Shown in pieces: positions 16,130-26,440 of a stretch of DNA of 64,000 nt. Below the pieces are notes generated by a model. It did no database searches, was not told the DNA's origin, and saw nothing but the letters and a program-made list of their open reading frames with translations. Where the stretch lies: positions 62,001 to 126,000 of the forward strand of contig NZ_CP142675.1 of assembly GCF_036365825.1 (NCBI RefSeq), given 5' to 3'. Every line of letters starts with the position of its first letter. Position 1 is the stretch's first letter. The translations under genes were made by a program, and so were the position numbers. The DNA is from Qipengyuania sp. HL-TH1 (GTDB taxonomy: Bacteria > Pseudomonadota > Alphaproteobacteria > Sphingomonadales > Sphingomonadaceae).

Positions 16130-17695
16130 TCAGGTCTGGCGGCGCAGCAGCCGGGCGATCGTATCCCGGTCGAGTACCCCCAGAAGGAAGGCCGCGATGC
16201 CGTAGACCGCGCTGCCCGTCAATGTCACCGCGGCAATCCCGCCAGTGCGTTCGAGCACCGTGCCGTCGAACCACGGATCGAGCGGGTCCATCAGCAGCCA
16301 CAGCGCCGCCCCCATCGCCAGCGCGGCGATGGCGATCCGCACGATGCGCCCCGCGATCCGCGTAGGCAGGCGAAAATAGCCCCGCCGCGCAAGGATCGCA
16401 TAAAGCAGCGCGACATTGCACCATGCGCCGATCGATCCCGCTATCGCCAGCGCCAGCACGCCCAGGCGCGGGACCAGCAGGATGTTGAGCCCCACTGTGA
16501 TCACCAGCGAGACCGCGGCAGTGAAGACCGGGGTGCGGGTGTCCTTGCGGGCGAAGAAATTGGGCGTCAGCACCTTGACCAGCACATAGGCAGGCAAGCC
16601 GATGACCAGCGCGCTGACCACCGTGCCGGTAATCATCGCGTCTTCCACGCTGAACGCGCCGCCGGCGAAGAACACGCGGGTGAAGGCGCTTCCCGCGACG
16701 AACAGCGCGACCGCGGCGGGCACCGTCAGCAGCATCGCCAGCTCGATCGCGTTCGATTGCAGGCGCTGCGCCTCGGCATCTTCGGAGCGCGCGAGATAGC
16801 GCGACAGCGCGGGCAGGATCGCGGTGCCCAGCGCGATGCCGATGATGCCCAGCGGCAACTGGTTCCAGCGGTCGGCCATCGCGAGGTAGGTATAGCTGCC
16901 GACCTGCAGCGTGGAGAGGAAGAACAGGTCGACGAAGCGGCTGATCTGGTAAATCCCCGCGCCGAACACTGCAGGCACGATCAATATGCCCAGCTCCTTC
17001 ACCCCCGGCGACACGCGCGGCAGGACCATGCGGATGCGAAAGCCCGCGCGGTGCATCCAGAACGACAGCCAGACCAGCTGGAGCAGCCCCGAGGCGCTGA
17101 GCGCGACCGATTGCCAGAAGGCGGTTTCGCGCCGCGCCATAACCCCTTCGCCGAGCGAGGCGCCATAGAGCAGCGCGGCGATCAGGCAGAGGTTGAGCAG
17201 GATCGGTGCCGCCGCCGCCGCGGCAAAGCGCGAGAGCGAATTGAGCACCGCGGCGACCAGCGTCGCGAGGCTCATGAACAGCAGGTAGGGGAAGGTGATC
17301 TGCGCCATCATCACCGCGATCGGCAGCGCTTCGGGATCGCGTTCTAGCCCCTCGGGCGCGAAATAGGCGACCACCCAGGGCATCACCATCATCGCGATCG
17401 CGCCGAACACGATCAGGATCGGCAGCAGGATCGACAGCACGCTTTCGGCAAAGCGCTGCGCTTCGCTTCGCCCTTCGACCATGCGCCGGTTGAACAGCGG
17501 CACGAAGGCACTGGCAAAGGCGCCCTCGGCGAACAGCCGGCGGAAGATATTGGGCAGCATAAACGCGAGCTGCCACGCATCGCCCATCGGCGTCGCGCCC
17601 AGCACGCGCGCGACGAGAATGTCGCGCACGAAGCCGAACACGCGGCTGACCGCGGTCAGCCCGCCGATCGTCCCGACGTTCTTGAGCAGGCTCAC
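16130..17695 (-). CDS. murJ: Lipid II flippase MurJ (MviN)
   Basis: A 521-residue MOP-superfamily transporter that flips lipid II across the inner membrane for peptidoglycan synthesis. The N-terminus (MSLLKNVGTIGGLTAVSRV, then GFVRDILVA) and the FRRLFAEGAFASAFVPLF motif near 51-68 are diagnostic. About fourteen TM helices follow and the length fits the family. It stands between secB and trpS on the same strand. Confidence 0.95.
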   Translation of the reverse strand: MSLLKNVGTIGGLTAVSRVFGFVRDILVARVLGATPMGDAWQLAFMLPNIFRRLFAEGAFASAFVPLFNRRMVEGRSEAQRFAESVLSILLPILIVFGAIAMMVMPWVVAYFAPEGLERDPEALPIAVMMAQITFPYLLFMSLATLVAAVLNSLSRFAAAAAAPILLNLCLIAALLYGASLGEGVMARRETAFWQSVALSASGLLQLVWLSFWMHRAGFRIRMVLPRVSPGVKELGILIVPAVFGAGIYQISRFVDLFFLSTLQVGSYTYLAMADRWNQLPLGIIGIALGTAILPALSRYLARSEDAEAQRLQSNAIELAMLLTVPAAVALFVAGSAFTRVFFAGGAFSVEDAMITGTVVSALVIGLPAYVLVKVLTPNFFARKDTRTPVFTAAVSLVITVGLNILLVPRLGVLALAIAGSIGAWCNVALLYAILARRGYFRLPTRIAGRIVRIAIAALAMGAALWLLMDPLDPWFDGTVLERTGGIAAVTLTGSAVYGIAAFLLGVLDRDTIARLLRRQT

Positions 17696-17725
17696 GCGTC
17701 AGAGCCCCGGCTGCGGTTCAGCGCC

Positions 17726-18262
17726 CTATGCCTCGCCGGCGGGCGGGATCGCGCCTTCGCCCTGCTGCTGTTCCTGCGCGCGCGCGGCCAGCTGCTGCTG
17801 GTAGAGCGCGCCGAAATCCATCGGATCGAGCATCAGCGGCGGGAAGCCGGCATCGCGGCTGGCATCGGCGATGACGCGGCGGGCGAAGGGGAACAGGATG
17901 CGCGGCGCTTCGGCGAACAGGAAGGCGTGCGCGTGCTCGTCGGGCAGATTGCGCATGCCCATCAGCCCGCAATAGTCGAGGTCGATGAGGTAGAGATTGC
18001 CCTGGCTGGTCTTGGCGGTGCAGGTCACCTTGAGCGTGACTTCGTGGACATCGTCGGCGACCTTGTCGGCGGCGATATTGACCTGCACGTCGAGCTGCGG
18101 CTGCTCGGTCCACTGGAAGCAGGCCGGGGCATTGGGGTTCTCGACCGAAAGGTCCTTGATATATTGCGAGATCACGCCCGCGCTGGGCTGCGTATCGGCC
18201 CCGTTGGCGCCGGCTGCGGGATCCATGTTGAGGTCGGTGAGAACGTCGCCTTCGTCGGCCAT
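17726..18262 (-). CDS. secB: Protein-export chaperone SecB
   Basis: A 178-residue homotetrameric chaperone that keeps preproteins unfolded and hands them to SecA. SecB features are VISQYIKDLSVENPNAP near residues 29-46, the QVNIAADKV strand, DLDYCGLMGM, and ILFPFARRVIADASRDAGFPP. The N- and C-termini carry acidic and Gln/Glu-rich tails. It is divergent from a Tim44-like gene, an arrangement seen in many alphaproteobacteria. Transcription probably continues into murJ-trpS (30-base gap). Confidence 0.95.
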   Translation of the reverse strand: MADEGDVLTDLNMDPAAGANGADTQPSAGVISQYIKDLSVENPNAPACFQWTEQPQLDVQVNIAADKVADDVHEVTLKVTCTAKTSQGNLYLIDLDYCGLMGMRNLPDEHAHAFLFAEAPRILFPFARRVIADASRDAGFPPLMLDPMDFGALYQQQLAARAQEQQQGEGAIPPAGEA

Positions 18263-18513
18263 GAGAATTCGCTTTCCAATTATCCGATTTTGCTGGTCGC
18301 GTGCGCTGCCGGGGCCGCGCCGGACCGTCGGTGCGCGCGACTAGCACTGTCGGGCGCGCGTAGCAATCCGCAGCCCGCGACCGCACGCCGGGCGGCGTCC
18401 CGTTCATCGCAGGACCATTGTCGGTTTGTATTTCTTTCCTATCTAGGGCAGGACAAATGTTGGACTGCCGGGGGCGTTGCCGCCGGAATGAAGTTGGGAA
18501 GCAGGTTATTACC

Positions 18514-19167
18514 GTGATCACCGAGATCGTCATCCTCGCCATGATCGCCGCCTTTCTCGGGCTGCGGCTCTATTCGGTGCTCGGCCGCCGGTCGGAGCAC
18601 GAGGAAGAGGCGATTCCGCACCGCTTCGAACGCAGCGATACCCCGCCGCAGGCAGACAATGCGCCGCGCGCGGTCCGTCAGCCGGTGGTGCTGCGCGCGG
18701 GCGACAACCGCGCCCCGGCCAATGAAGCGGGCATCCGCGCGATTGCCGCCGCCGAACCGGGCTTCGACCTGCTCGGCTTCCTCGAAGGGGCGAAGAGCGC
18801 CTATGGCGTGATCCTCGAAGCCTTCTGGAAGGGCGACAAGGACACGCTGCGCCAACTGACCGATGACGATGTCTATGACAGCTTCGCCGGTGCGATCGAC
18901 GCGCGCGAGGCAGCGGGCGAAACGCTCGACAACCGCCTCATCCGGATCGAGGACGCGACCGTGCGATCGGCCGAACTCGATGGCCGTACCGCGCGCATCG
19001 CGGTATTGTTCGTCGCCGATATCGCTGCCGTGACACGCGACAGCGACGGCACCGTCATCGCCGGTTCGCTCGACGATGCGATCGAAAGCCGCGACGTGTG
19101 GACTTTCAGTCGCCATGTCGGTGCTGCCAATCCCAACTGGATCCTCGACGAGACCGACGAGGGCTGA
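18514..19167 (+). CDS. Tim44/TimA family putative adaptor protein, GTG start
   Basis: A 217-residue membrane-anchored protein with one N-terminal TM helix (VITEIVILAMIAAFLGLRL), an acidic linker, and a C-terminal Tim44-like domain (FDLLGFLEGAKSAYGVILEA through FVADIAAVTRDSDG). Bacterial members lie near secB and are named TimA by homology to the mitochondrial import component; the bacterial role is not settled. I chose the GTG at 18514 because AGG lies eight bases before it and the TM helix starts at once. The upstream frame remains open to 18418 but is Cys/Arg-rich and looks non-coding. It is followed by mltA after 26 bases. Confidence 0.85.
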   Translation: MITEIVILAMIAAFLGLRLYSVLGRRSEHEEEAIPHRFERSDTPPQADNAPRAVRQPVVLRAGDNRAPANEAGIRAIAAAEPGFDLLGFLEGAKSAYGVILEAFWKGDKDTLRQLTDDDVYDSFAGAIDAREAAGETLDNRLIRIEDATVRSAELDGRTARIAVLFVADIAAVTRDSDGTVIAGSLDDAIESRDVWTFSRHVGAANPNWILDETDEG

Positions 19168-19193
19168 CGCTCCGCGCAACCCGGGGAGGGATA

Positions 19194-20378
19194 ATGCGCT
19201 ATCTGCTGGTGATCGCGGCAACCATGATGTTGGCCGCCTGCGTACGCATGGTGCCCGATACCGCGCCCAAAGTGGCGGTTCCGCTGCCGCCGGGTACCGT
19301 ATCCAGCGCCGCTTTTTCGCCGCTGGTGCGCGGGGTCGATGTCGATGCGCTGGGAATTACCCCCGATGATGCGGGCACCGCGCTTGTGTCCTTCCTCGAA
19401 TCCTGCCCGGCCGTGCTCACGCGCGAGGACCAGAGCGGGCTGACTTTCGCCGAGGACTGGCGCCCCGCCTGCGAGGCCGCGACAAGCTGGCCGGTGTCCG
19501 ATGCGCGGCGCTTCTTCACCAGCTATTTCGAAACCGCGCGGGTCGGCGATGGCGCGGCCTTCGCCACGGGCTATTTCGAACCCGAGATACGCGGCAGCCG
19601 CACCCGCGCGCCCGGCTATGACGTGCCGATCTACGCCCCGCCGCCCGAACTCGTCCGCGCATGGCCCGAAGACATGCCCGAAAGCGAACGCACCGGCCGG
19701 CCGCCGCTGGGTCGGTATGATGCCAGCGGCAAGTTCGTGCTGTTCTACGACCGCACCCAGATCGAACTCGGCGCGCTGGCCAACCGCGGGCTGGAGATCG
19801 CCTGGGCCGCCGATCCGGTCGAATTCTTCTTTCTCCAGATCCAGGGCTCGGGGCTGGTCCGCCTGCCCGATGGCGAGTTGATGCGGATCGGCTATGCGGG
19901 GCAGAACGGGCGCGAATATGTCGGTATCGGGCGCGTCATGCGCGAACGCGGGATGATCGGCGAGGGCACGCCCTATGCCACCTCGATGCAGGGCATCATG
20001 GAATATATCCGCGACAATCCTGCCGACGGCCGCGACATCATGCGGCTCAACAAGAGCTGGATCTTCTTTCGCGAACTCAACACCGACGGCCCGCTGGGTT
20101 CGCTTGGGGTACCCGTGCGGCGCGAAGCCTCGGTCGCGGTCGATCCGCTGTTCGTCCCCTACGGCGCGCCGGTCTTCCTCGACATGGATCGCCCGGTCGC
20201 CGACGGTCTGTGGATTGCGCAGGATACGGGCGGCGCGATCAAGGGCGCCAACCGCTTCGATACCTTCTGGGGCAATGGCGCCGATGCGCGCGAGATCGCC
20301 GGCGGCATGAGCGCGCGCGGGTCGGCGCTGGTGCTCCTGCCACGCGGTACGCTCGACCGTCTTGAATCGCGCCGGTGA
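19194..20378 (+). CDS. mltA: Membrane-bound lytic murein transglycosylase A
   Basis: A 394-residue outer-membrane lipoprotein that cleaves peptidoglycan to 1,6-anhydro-MurNAc products. The lipoprotein signal is MRYLLVIAATMMLAAC, with the lipidated Cys at 16. MltA domain features are FFTSYFETARV with TGYFEPEIRGS, FFLQIQGSG, and the C-terminal 3D domain IAQDTGGAIKGANRFDTFWG, whose aspartates include the catalytic one. The start after GGGAGGGATA was preferred; the upstream frame is also open. The stop overlaps the Smr gene start (GTGA). Confidence 0.94.
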   Translation: MRYLLVIAATMMLAACVRMVPDTAPKVAVPLPPGTVSSAAFSPLVRGVDVDALGITPDDAGTALVSFLESCPAVLTREDQSGLTFAEDWRPACEAATSWPVSDARRFFTSYFETARVGDGAAFATGYFEPEIRGSRTRAPGYDVPIYAPPPELVRAWPEDMPESERTGRPPLGRYDASGKFVLFYDRTQIELGALANRGLEIAWAADPVEFFFLQIQGSGLVRLPDGELMRIGYAGQNGREYVGIGRVMRERGMIGEGTPYATSMQGIMEYIRDNPADGRDIMRLNKSWIFFRELNTDGPLGSLGVPVRREASVAVDPLFVPYGAPVFLDMDRPVADGLWIAQDTGGAIKGANRFDTFWGNGADAREIAGGMSARGSALVLLPRGTLDRLESRR

Positions 20379-20932
20379 GTTCCCCGCGCGGTTTATCTTC
20401 CGAAGAGGCGGAGGCTTGGGAAAAGCTGGCTGCCACCGTGGCCCCGCTGCATCCGCGCAAACCGGTGCAGCCGAAAGCGGTTGTCGCGCCCAAACCGCCC
20501 GCGCCGCCCAAGCAGGTCAGGCGCGCTCCCGCGCCGCCACCCCGGCCCGCGCCGATAGCGCCGCCCAAACCGGTCGCGGTGCAGGACCGCGGGCTCGATT
20601 CGCATTGGGACCGGCGGCTCAAGTCGGGGACACTCCAGCCCGAGCTCACGCTCGACCTGCATGGCCACAATCTCGACGCCGCCTATGACCGCCTGATGAG
20701 CGGGGTGGCGCAGGCCCGGGCGATCGGCGCGCGCACGATCCTGCTGGTCACCGGGAAAGCGCGTGCGGTCGAAGCGGCGGACCGTGCGTCGCGGCGCGGT
20801 GCAATCCGCGCCAAGGTGCTCGACTGGCTGGCCGCCTCGAGCCACCATTCCGCTATCGCCGCCGTGCGCCGCGCGCACCAGCGCCATGGCGGCGACGGCG
20901 CGCTATATATCGTCCTCAAGCGCGAACGCTGA
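20375..20932 (+). CDS. Smr/MutS2-type domain protein
   Basis: A 185-residue protein with a Pro/Lys/Ala-rich N-terminal half (residues about 25-70) and a C-terminal Smr domain: LTLDLHGHNLDAAYDRL near 87-103, ILLVTGK near 120, and GGDGALYIVLKR at the end. Smr domains are nucleases or nucleic-acid binders related to the C-terminus of MutS2. The GTG start overlaps the mltA stop. The secB / timA / mltA / smr neighbourhood recurs in alphaproteobacteria. Confidence 0.9.
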   Translation: MSSPRGLSSEEAEAWEKLAATVAPLHPRKPVQPKAVVAPKPPAPPKQVRRAPAPPPRPAPIAPPKPVAVQDRGLDSHWDRRLKSGTLQPELTLDLHGHNLDAAYDRLMSGVAQARAIGARTILLVTGKARAVEAADRASRRGAIRAKVLDWLAASSHHSAIAAVRRAHQRHGGDGALYIVLKRER

Positions 20933-21137
20933 TCGGACGGCCCAGGGCCGGCGACTGCGCGGGGCAACAACCCACGAAATGTGACAAATTGTCCGCCAGA
21001 GGCGCGAAATAGCTGGGTAGTTAGGTAGCTCGTAGCGGCACTGGCGCCGCTTGCGCCCGCTTGGGCTGCCTTCAGACCGCGCTCGGTCCCGTTCACCTAC
21101 TCGCGGCGATTCGCGGGCAAGTTGGTGAGAAGACAAC

Positions 21138-21167
21138 AAAAAAGCCCCCGACACGTGGTCGGGGGCT
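21138..21167 (-). terminator. Intrinsic terminator of katG
   Basis: The ten-base-pair stem AGCCCCCGAC/GTCGGGGGCT (21143-21152 and 21158-21167) with a five-base loop is followed on the minus strand by a run of six T. It lies 33 bases past the katG stop. The 267-base spacer to the Smr gene holds nothing else that I recognise. Confidence 0.88.
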
Positions 21168-21199
21168 CTCGGTGGACGACCAGCCAGGCCGTCTGTCCA

Positions 21200-23416
21200 T
21201 CAATTATGATACTTCTGATACATGATGTCAAAGCGATCGGCGTCCATGACCTTGGTCCAGGCCGCGACGAAATCGTCGACGAACTTCCGCTCGTGCCCGT
21301 TCTCGGCATAGACTTCGGCGACGGCGCGCAATTGCGAGTTTGAGCCGAAGACGAGGTCGGTGCGGGTGGCGTGCCATTTGACATCGCCCTTGAGACGGCA
21401 CTTGCCGACGAATTCCTCGTCACCGCTCTCGTCGATCACTTCCCAGACCGTGCCCATGTGAAGCAGGTTGACGAAGAAGTCGTTCGACAACACGCCGGGG
21501 CGATCGGTCAGCACGCCGATGTTATTGCCGTGCTGCGTGTGCTTGGACACTGCGCCCAGCCCGCGCATGCCACCGACCAGCACGGTCATTTCGGGCATCG
21601 ACAGGCCGAGCAGGTGCGCCCGGTCGACCAGCATATCCTCGGTTTTCACCTCGGCCTTGGTCTTGAGATAGTTGCGGAAGCCATCGGCGAAGGGCTCGAG
21701 CGGCTCCCAGCTCTCGGCATCGAACTGGTCTTCACGGGCATCGCCGCGGCCGGTGGTAACCGGTACGGTGATGTCGAAGCCGCCGTCCTTGGCCGCCTTC
21801 TCGATCGCCGCCGCGCCGCCCAGCACGATGGCGTCGGCCATCGAGATATCGCCGCGCAGCTCGTCGAGCTTGGCCAGCACCTTGCCCAGTTCCTCGGGAT
21901 CGTTGACCTTCCAGTTCCTCAGCTCATCGAAGCGGATGTGCGCGCCGTTGGCGCCGCCGCGATGGTCCGAATTGCGATAGGTCGAAGCCGAAGCCCAGGC
22001 TGCCTTGACCAGTTCGCGAACGCTCAGCCCGCTGTCCAGCACGGCCTTCTTGAAATCGGCCACGGCGCTATCCGAAGGTGTGGTTCCGGCGGGGACCGGG
22101 TCCTGCCAGATCATTTCTTCGGCAGGGACGTCTGGACCCAGGTAACGGACCTTGGGGCCCATATCGCGGTGGGTCAGCTTGAACCACGCGCGGGCAAAGG
22201 CATCGTCGAGCGCCGCCTGGTCGTCGCGGAAGCGTTCCGAAATCTTGCGATATTCGGGGTCGCGCTTGAGCGCCATGTCGGCGGTGGTCATGATCGTCGG
22301 GACCTTCTTGTTCGGGTCCCGCGCGTCAGGCGCCATGTCCTCCGGCTCGGGGTTGATCGGGGTCCACTGGTTCGCACCTGCCGGGCTCTGGGTGAGCTCG
22401 TAGTCATATTTGAACAGCAGGCGGAAATAGTCATTGCCCCACTGCGTCGGATTGGGGGTCCATGCCCCTTCGATACCCGACGTGGTGATGTGACCCTTGC
22501 CGATTTCCTCGGGGTCGGTCAGCCAGCCAAAGCCCATCGAGTGCAGGCCTTCGCCTTCGGGACCGCCGCCGAACGTGTCCGACGGGGCTGCGCCATGGCA
22601 CTTGCCGAAAGCGTGGCCGCCTGCGGTCAGCGCGACGGTTTCCTCGTCGTTCATCGCCATGCGGGCGAAGGTTTCGCGCATGTCGCGCGCCATGCCTTCG
22701 GCATCGTGCGGATTGCCGCCCGGGCCTTCGGGATTGACGTAGATCAGGCCCATCTGGATCGCCGCGAGCGGGTTTTCGAGCGCCTTGCCCTCATCGGGAT
22801 TGATGCGCGTTTCGACGCCCTCGTCGACCCACTTTTCTTCCGAGCCCCAATAGACCAGTTCGGGCTCGAACACGTCCTTGCGGCCGCCGCCGAAGCCGAA
22901 CACCGGCCCGCCCATCGATTCGATCGCGACATTGCCGGTGAGCACGAACAGGTCGGCCCAGCTGAGATGCTTGCCGTATTTCTGCTTGATCGGCCACAGC
23001 AGGCGCCGGGCCTTGTCGAGATTGCCATTGTCGGGCCAGCTGTTGAGCGGGGCGAAGCGCTGCTGCCCGCTCGAGGCGCCGCCGCGGCCGTCGCCGGTGC
23101 GATAGGTACCCGCCGCGTGCCACGCCATGCGGATGAAGAACGGGCCATAGTGCCCGTAATCCGCCGGCCACCATTCCTGGCTGTCGGTCATCAGCGCGGT
23201 CAGATCGCGCTTCACCGCAGCATAGTCGAGCGCGTTGAAGGCTTCGCAATAATCGAAGTCGTCGCCCATCGGGTCGGGATTACGACCACCCGTCTGGAGG
23301 ATTTCGATCTGCAGCTGGTCGGGCCACCAGTCGCGATTGTTGCGACCGAGGAGGTCACGCGTGCCCCCGTTGCCACTGAAGGGGCAGCCACTCATCTCAC
23401 CGGTTTTAGCGTCCAT
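21200..23416 (-). CDS. katG: Catalase-peroxidase KatG
   Basis: Bifunctional haem catalase-peroxidase of 738 residues, the usual full length. The distal site is [14 protein letters not shown] (Arg, Trp, His). The proximal haem ligand His lies in [14 protein letters not shown]. The Trp-Tyr-Met adduct residues are present: Trp in RMAWH, Tyr in [11 protein letters not shown], Met in [10 protein letters not shown]. The second, degenerate peroxidase domain follows. Removes hydrogen peroxide in the cytoplasm. It lies in a peroxide-defence block with ahpF and ahpC. The upstream spacer (23417-23559) contains an AT-rich imperfect inverted repeat near 23485-23510 that could be a regulator site; no oxyR gene is in the window. 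Confidence 0.97.
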   Translation of the reverse strand: MDAKTGEMSGCPFSGNGGTRDLLGRNNRDWWPDQLQIEILQTGGRNPDPMGDDFDYCEAFNALDYAAVKRDLTALMTDSQEWWPADYGHYGPFFIRMAWHAAGTYRTGDGRGGASSGQQRFAPLNSWPDNGNLDKARRLLWPIKQKYGKHLSWADLFVLTGNVAIESMGGPVFGFGGGRKDVFEPELVYWGSEEKWVDEGVETRINPDEGKALENPLAAIQMGLIYVNPEGPGGNPHDAEGMARDMRETFARMAMNDEETVALTAGGHAFGKCHGAAPSDTFGGGPEGEGLHSMGFGWLTDPEEIGKGHITTSGIEGAWTPNPTQWGNDYFRLLFKYDYELTQSPAGANQWTPINPEPEDMAPDARDPNKKVPTIMTTADMALKRDPEYRKISERFRDDQAALDDAFARAWFKLTHRDMGPKVRYLGPDVPAEEMIWQDPVPAGTTPSDSAVADFKKAVLDSGLSVRELVKAAWASASTYRNSDHRGGANGAHIRFDELRNWKVNDPEELGKVLAKLDELRGDISMADAIVLGGAAAIEKAAKDGGFDITVPVTTGRGDAREDQFDAESWEPLEPFADGFRNYLKTKAEVKTEDMLVDRAHLLGLSMPEMTVLVGGMRGLGAVSKHTQHGNNIGVLTDRPGVLSNDFFVNLLHMGTVWEVIDESGDEEFVGKCRLKGDVKWHATRTDLVFGSNSQLRAVAEVYAENGHERKFVDDFVAAWTKVMDADRFDIMYQKYHN

Positions 23417-23559
23417 CGTTCATCTCTCCATCTAGACTCGGAAAATCTTACAGATGAAGGAATGGGCCAATCCCTGTAATTCGTCCAATCGATTAATTGC
23501 GTCGAATTGATTGTCTTGTGCGATCACTCGTCGAGGCGCGCGAAGCACGGGACGACGCG

Positions 23560-24723
23560 CTATGCCTCGCCTGGACCCGATTTATTCCGTCCCCGAAACA
23601 GCTGCCAGATTTTCCACCCCATTACCGTGGTAAATATCAGTCCGACTGCGGCGAGGAGCTGCTGCCACAGTTCAAGATCCTTGATCCACGCTATTTTCCA
23701 GTCTTCCACCTCAATCTTGAACGGGCTGGGCGGGACCGTTGCGGTGCCGAATGCGCGGCCATCGCGCACATACACCGCACTGATGGAGATTTGGCGCTCA
23801 CCGGATTTCAGCGGCTTCACCTTCCACTTGGCAACGTAGGGAATGGAACCACCCCGGTATTCCGGGCAGCTGCGATCTGCCGCCACGTTGAATTCCTGCG
23901 GGTCGTATTCCAGAACGAAACAGGTGTTCTCGGTATAGACGATTGCGTTTTCGACGCGTGCGCGGCGGTCAGGCTCGGCCTCGGTCGGAGAGGCCACGGT
24001 GATGTTGCGCCGACCCGGATCGAACTCGAGATCGGTCGATTTTATCGACACCAGCCAATCAATCCGCTCGGACTGGCGCATTTGGAGAGTGGCCGGTTCG
24101 GCTAGGCCGATGTTCTGGTCCCGGACGTACCGGGCGTCCTCGATATCCTGCCGGCATTCCCCGAGAGTTTGCGATGCGCTGCATTCCCGCAAGAGCAGTG
24201 CTGCCTCTGCCGCTGCCTCATCGCGCATGGTCTCGAAGGGACGGGTGCGATTGACAATTCTGGAAGCACAAGCGCGGGGGCGGACATTCAATTCCTCGCA
24301 CGCCCCCAGGATCGACTGCAGCCCTTCTTCCGTCAGCGTGCCGCTGTCGCCTCCGGTGAGCCAGTTTGCGGCCTCCGAATGGGCCTGCACCAGCATCGCG
24401 TAGCTATCGTATCCGGAACTTCCCGCGACAATCGGCTCGATGTGGACAGGCTGTGAGCCTGTGCGGGGCGGCAGGTCCGGCGAGGCCGTCCACGTGGGTG
24501 TCGGTGAGGGTGGCGGATCGGGAACTGGCGGCGGTGGAGGCGGCGGCGGTGGAGGTGGCGGAGGAGGAGGTGGTGGTGGCGGTGGAGGTGGCGGCGTGAG
24601 GACGGGCGTCGGCGTTTCTACCGGTCCACTAGCTGGACCACGCCCGTCATCCCCAGAGCCAGTGCAGGATGCGGTAAGTGCCGTCACGGCCAAAGCCGAT
24701 ATAAACTTTCTATTATTCGTCAA
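23560..24723 (-). CDS. Polyproline lipoprotein-like envelope protein with C-terminal TM helix
   Basis: Not recognised. A 387-residue protein from a TTG start preceded by GGGAGGGGGG; similarity-free upstream codons were excluded. The N-terminal signal (KFISALAVTALTASC) ends in a possible lipidation Cys at 20. Then come a Pro/Thr linker with 23 consecutive prolines (about 44-66), a Cys-containing helical region (ILGACEELN, RACASRIV, LLLRECSASQTLGECRQD), a beta-rich region (ERIDWLVSIKSTDLEFDP onwards), and near the end one TM helix (LLAAVGLIFTTVMGWKIW) with a short basic tail. The protein probably sits in the periplasm tethered to the inner membrane. It lies between katG and ahpF on the same strand, but nothing in it suggests a redox role. 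Confidence 0.72.
   Translation of the reverse strand: MTNNRKFISALAVTALTASCTGSGDDGRGPASGPVETPTPVLTPPPPPPPPPPPPPPPPPPPPPPPVPDPPPSPTPTWTASPDLPPRTGSQPVHIEPIVAGSSGYDSYAMLVQAHSEAANWLTGGDSGTLTEEGLQSILGACEELNVRPRACASRIVNRTRPFETMRDEAAAEAALLLRECSASQTLGECRQDIEDARYVRDQNIGLAEPATLQMRQSERIDWLVSIKSTDLEFDPGRRNITVASPTEAEPDRRARVENAIVYTENTCFVLEYDPQEFNVAADRSCPEYRGGSIPYVAKWKVKPLKSGERQISISAVYVRDGRAFGTATVPPSPFKIEVEDWKIAWIKDLELWQQLLAAVGLIFTTVMGWKIWQLFRGRNKSGPGEA
24526..24594 (-). repeat. Polyproline-coding tract (23 consecutive Pro codons)
   Basis: A 69-base tract that on the minus strand is an unbroken series of CCG, CCA and CCT codons without a fixed order. The mixed codons argue that the amino-acid run is under selection, rather than being a simple DNA slippage product. 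Translation of such a run normally depends on elongation factor P. Confidence 0.9.
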
Positions 24724-24798
24724 TTTGCCCCCCTCCCAACTCGCGAATACTACTTCAATTCTATATATTCGCAAGTCAGAGAGGGGAAAGGCAGAAGT

Positions 24799-26388
24799 CT
24801 AGGCCGCTTGCGCGATGTCCTCGACCGGTTCGGTGCGGATCAGGTAATCGAAAGCGGACAGGCCCGCTTTCGAACCTTCGCCCATTGCCACCACGATCTG
24901 CTTGTACGGCACATCGGTCACATCGCCCGCGCCGAAGATACCGGGCAGATTGCTGCGGCCTTCCTCGTCGGTGGCAATCTCGCCATGCTTGGTCAGCTCG
25001 AGCCCGCTGTCCTGCAGCCACTCGGTATTGGGCACGAGACCGATCTGGATGAACACGCCTTCGAGCTCGATACGGCGTTCATCGCCGCTTGCGCGGTCCT
25101 TGACGATCATCCCGTCGACCTTGCCGTCACGGCCGGTGATCTCGGTGGTCTGGCCGCTGGTGACGATCTCGACATTGTCCATGCTGCGCAGCTTGGCCTG
25201 CAGCACTTCGTCGGCGCGCAGCTTGTCGTCATATTCGACCAGCGTCACATGGCCGACGATCTTGGCCAGATCGATCGCCGCTTCCACGCCCGAATTGCCG
25301 CCGCCGATGACCGCGATGCGCTTGCCCTTGAACAGCGGACCGTCGCAATGCGGGCAATAGGCGACGCCCTTGTTGCGATATTCGGCTTCGCCGGGCACGC
25401 CGAGATTGCGCCAGCGCGCACCGGTCGCGAGGATCAGGCTGCGTGCTTTCAGACGCGCGCCATTGCCCAGTTCGACCGTGTGCAGGCCACCTTCCTGCTT
25501 GGCAGGCACCAGCTTCACCGCGCGCGCGAGGTCCATCACATCGATGTCGTATTCGCCGACATGGCGCTTGAGCTCGCCCGCCAGCTTGGGCCCTTCGGTA
25601 TAGGGCGTGCCGGGCAGGTTCTCGATGCCGAGCGTGTCTTGCAGCTGGCCGCCGAAGCGTTCGGCGGCGATCCCGGTGCGAAAACCCTTGCGCGCGGTGT
25701 AGATCGCGGTCGCCGCGCCTGCGGGCCCGCCGCCCACCACCAGCACTTCGAACGGGTCCTTGGCGGCCAGCTTCTCGGCGGCCTTGGCTTCGCTGCCCTT
25801 GTCGATCTTGGCGAGGATTTCGGCCAGTTCGAGCTTGCCGTTATAGAACGGTTCGCCGTTGAGGAAGGTCGCGGGCACCGCCATGATATCGCGGCGCTCG
25901 ACCTCGTCCTGGAACGTGCCGCCCTCGATCAGCGTCGCGGTGATGCGCGAGTTTTCCAGCGCCATCAGCGTCAGCGCCTGCACCACGTCGGGGCAGTTGT
26001 GGCACGACAGCGAGAAATACATCTCGAAATTGAAATCGCCCTCCAGCCCGCGGACCTGTTCGAGCAGGTCGGCATCGACCTTGGGCGGATGCCCGCCGGC
26101 CCACAACAGCGCGAGCACCAGCGAGGTAAACTCGTGCCCCATCGGCAGCCCGGCGAAGCGGACCCATTTCTCCGCATCGCTGCCGCGGCGGATGATGAAG
26201 CTCGGCTTGCGCTCGTCGGTGCCGTCGAAGCTCGCGCTGACGAGATCGTGCAGCGCGGATATTTCCTCGAGCAGTTCGCGCGTCTGCGCGCTCTTGTCGT
26301 CATCGCCGAGCGAGGCGACGAGCTCGACCGGCTCGCGCAGATTGGCGAGATAGGTCTTGAGTTGCTGGGTCATCGTTGCGTCGAGCAT
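24799..26388 (-). CDS. ahpF: Alkyl hydroperoxide reductase subunit F
   Basis: A 529-residue FAD flavoprotein disulphide reductase that recycles AhpC with NAD(P)H. The N-terminal thioredoxin-fold pair contains the CHNC redox centre in [10 protein letters not shown] near 128-137. The FAD-binding motif [14 protein letters not shown] is near 216, the second redox centre is [10 protein letters not shown], the NAD-binding motif is [17 protein letters not shown], and [14 protein letters not shown] closes the FAD site. The start MLDA- matches the family. It lies downstream of ahpC, separated by a strong hairpin. Confidence 0.96.
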   Translation of the reverse strand: MLDATMTQQLKTYLANLREPVELVASLGDDDKSAQTRELLEEISALHDLVSASFDGTDERKPSFIIRRGSDAEKWVRFAGLPMGHEFTSLVLALLWAGGHPPKVDADLLEQVRGLEGDFNFEMYFSLSCHNCPDVVQALTLMALENSRITATLIEGGTFQDEVERRDIMAVPATFLNGEPFYNGKLELAEILAKIDKGSEAKAAEKLAAKDPFEVLVVGGGPAGAATAIYTARKGFRTGIAAERFGGQLQDTLGIENLPGTPYTEGPKLAGELKRHVGEYDIDVMDLARAVKLVPAKQEGGLHTVELGNGARLKARSLILATGARWRNLGVPGEAEYRNKGVAYCPHCDGPLFKGKRIAVIGGGNSGVEAAIDLAKIVGHVTLVEYDDKLRADEVLQAKLRSMDNVEIVTSGQTTEITGRDGKVDGMIVKDRASGDERRIELEGVFIQIGLVPNTEWLQDSGLELTKHGEIATDEEGRSNLPGIFGAGDVTDVPYKQIVVAMGEGSKAGLSAFDYLIRTEPVEDIAQAA

Positions 26389-26440
26389 GGGCGGACTCCG
26401 GGCGGGAAGGGAAACGGACGTTCGAAAATTCGGGAGGAAA

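Noticed and set aside
15077..17347. 756-codon frame on the plus strand opposite trpS and murJ
   Set aside because: Its product is a run of Arg/Gln/His/Asp with no domain, the typical shadow of a high-GC gene in the opposite frame; trpS and murJ explain the region.
20903..21154. 83-codon minus-strand frame in the smr-katG spacer
   Set aside because: No ribosome-binding site, Arg/Ser-rich composition, and it overlaps the katG terminator.
21371..23479. 702-codon plus-strand frame opposite katG
   Set aside because: Shadow of katG, which has full-length family similarity; no ribosome-binding site or known domain on the plus strand.
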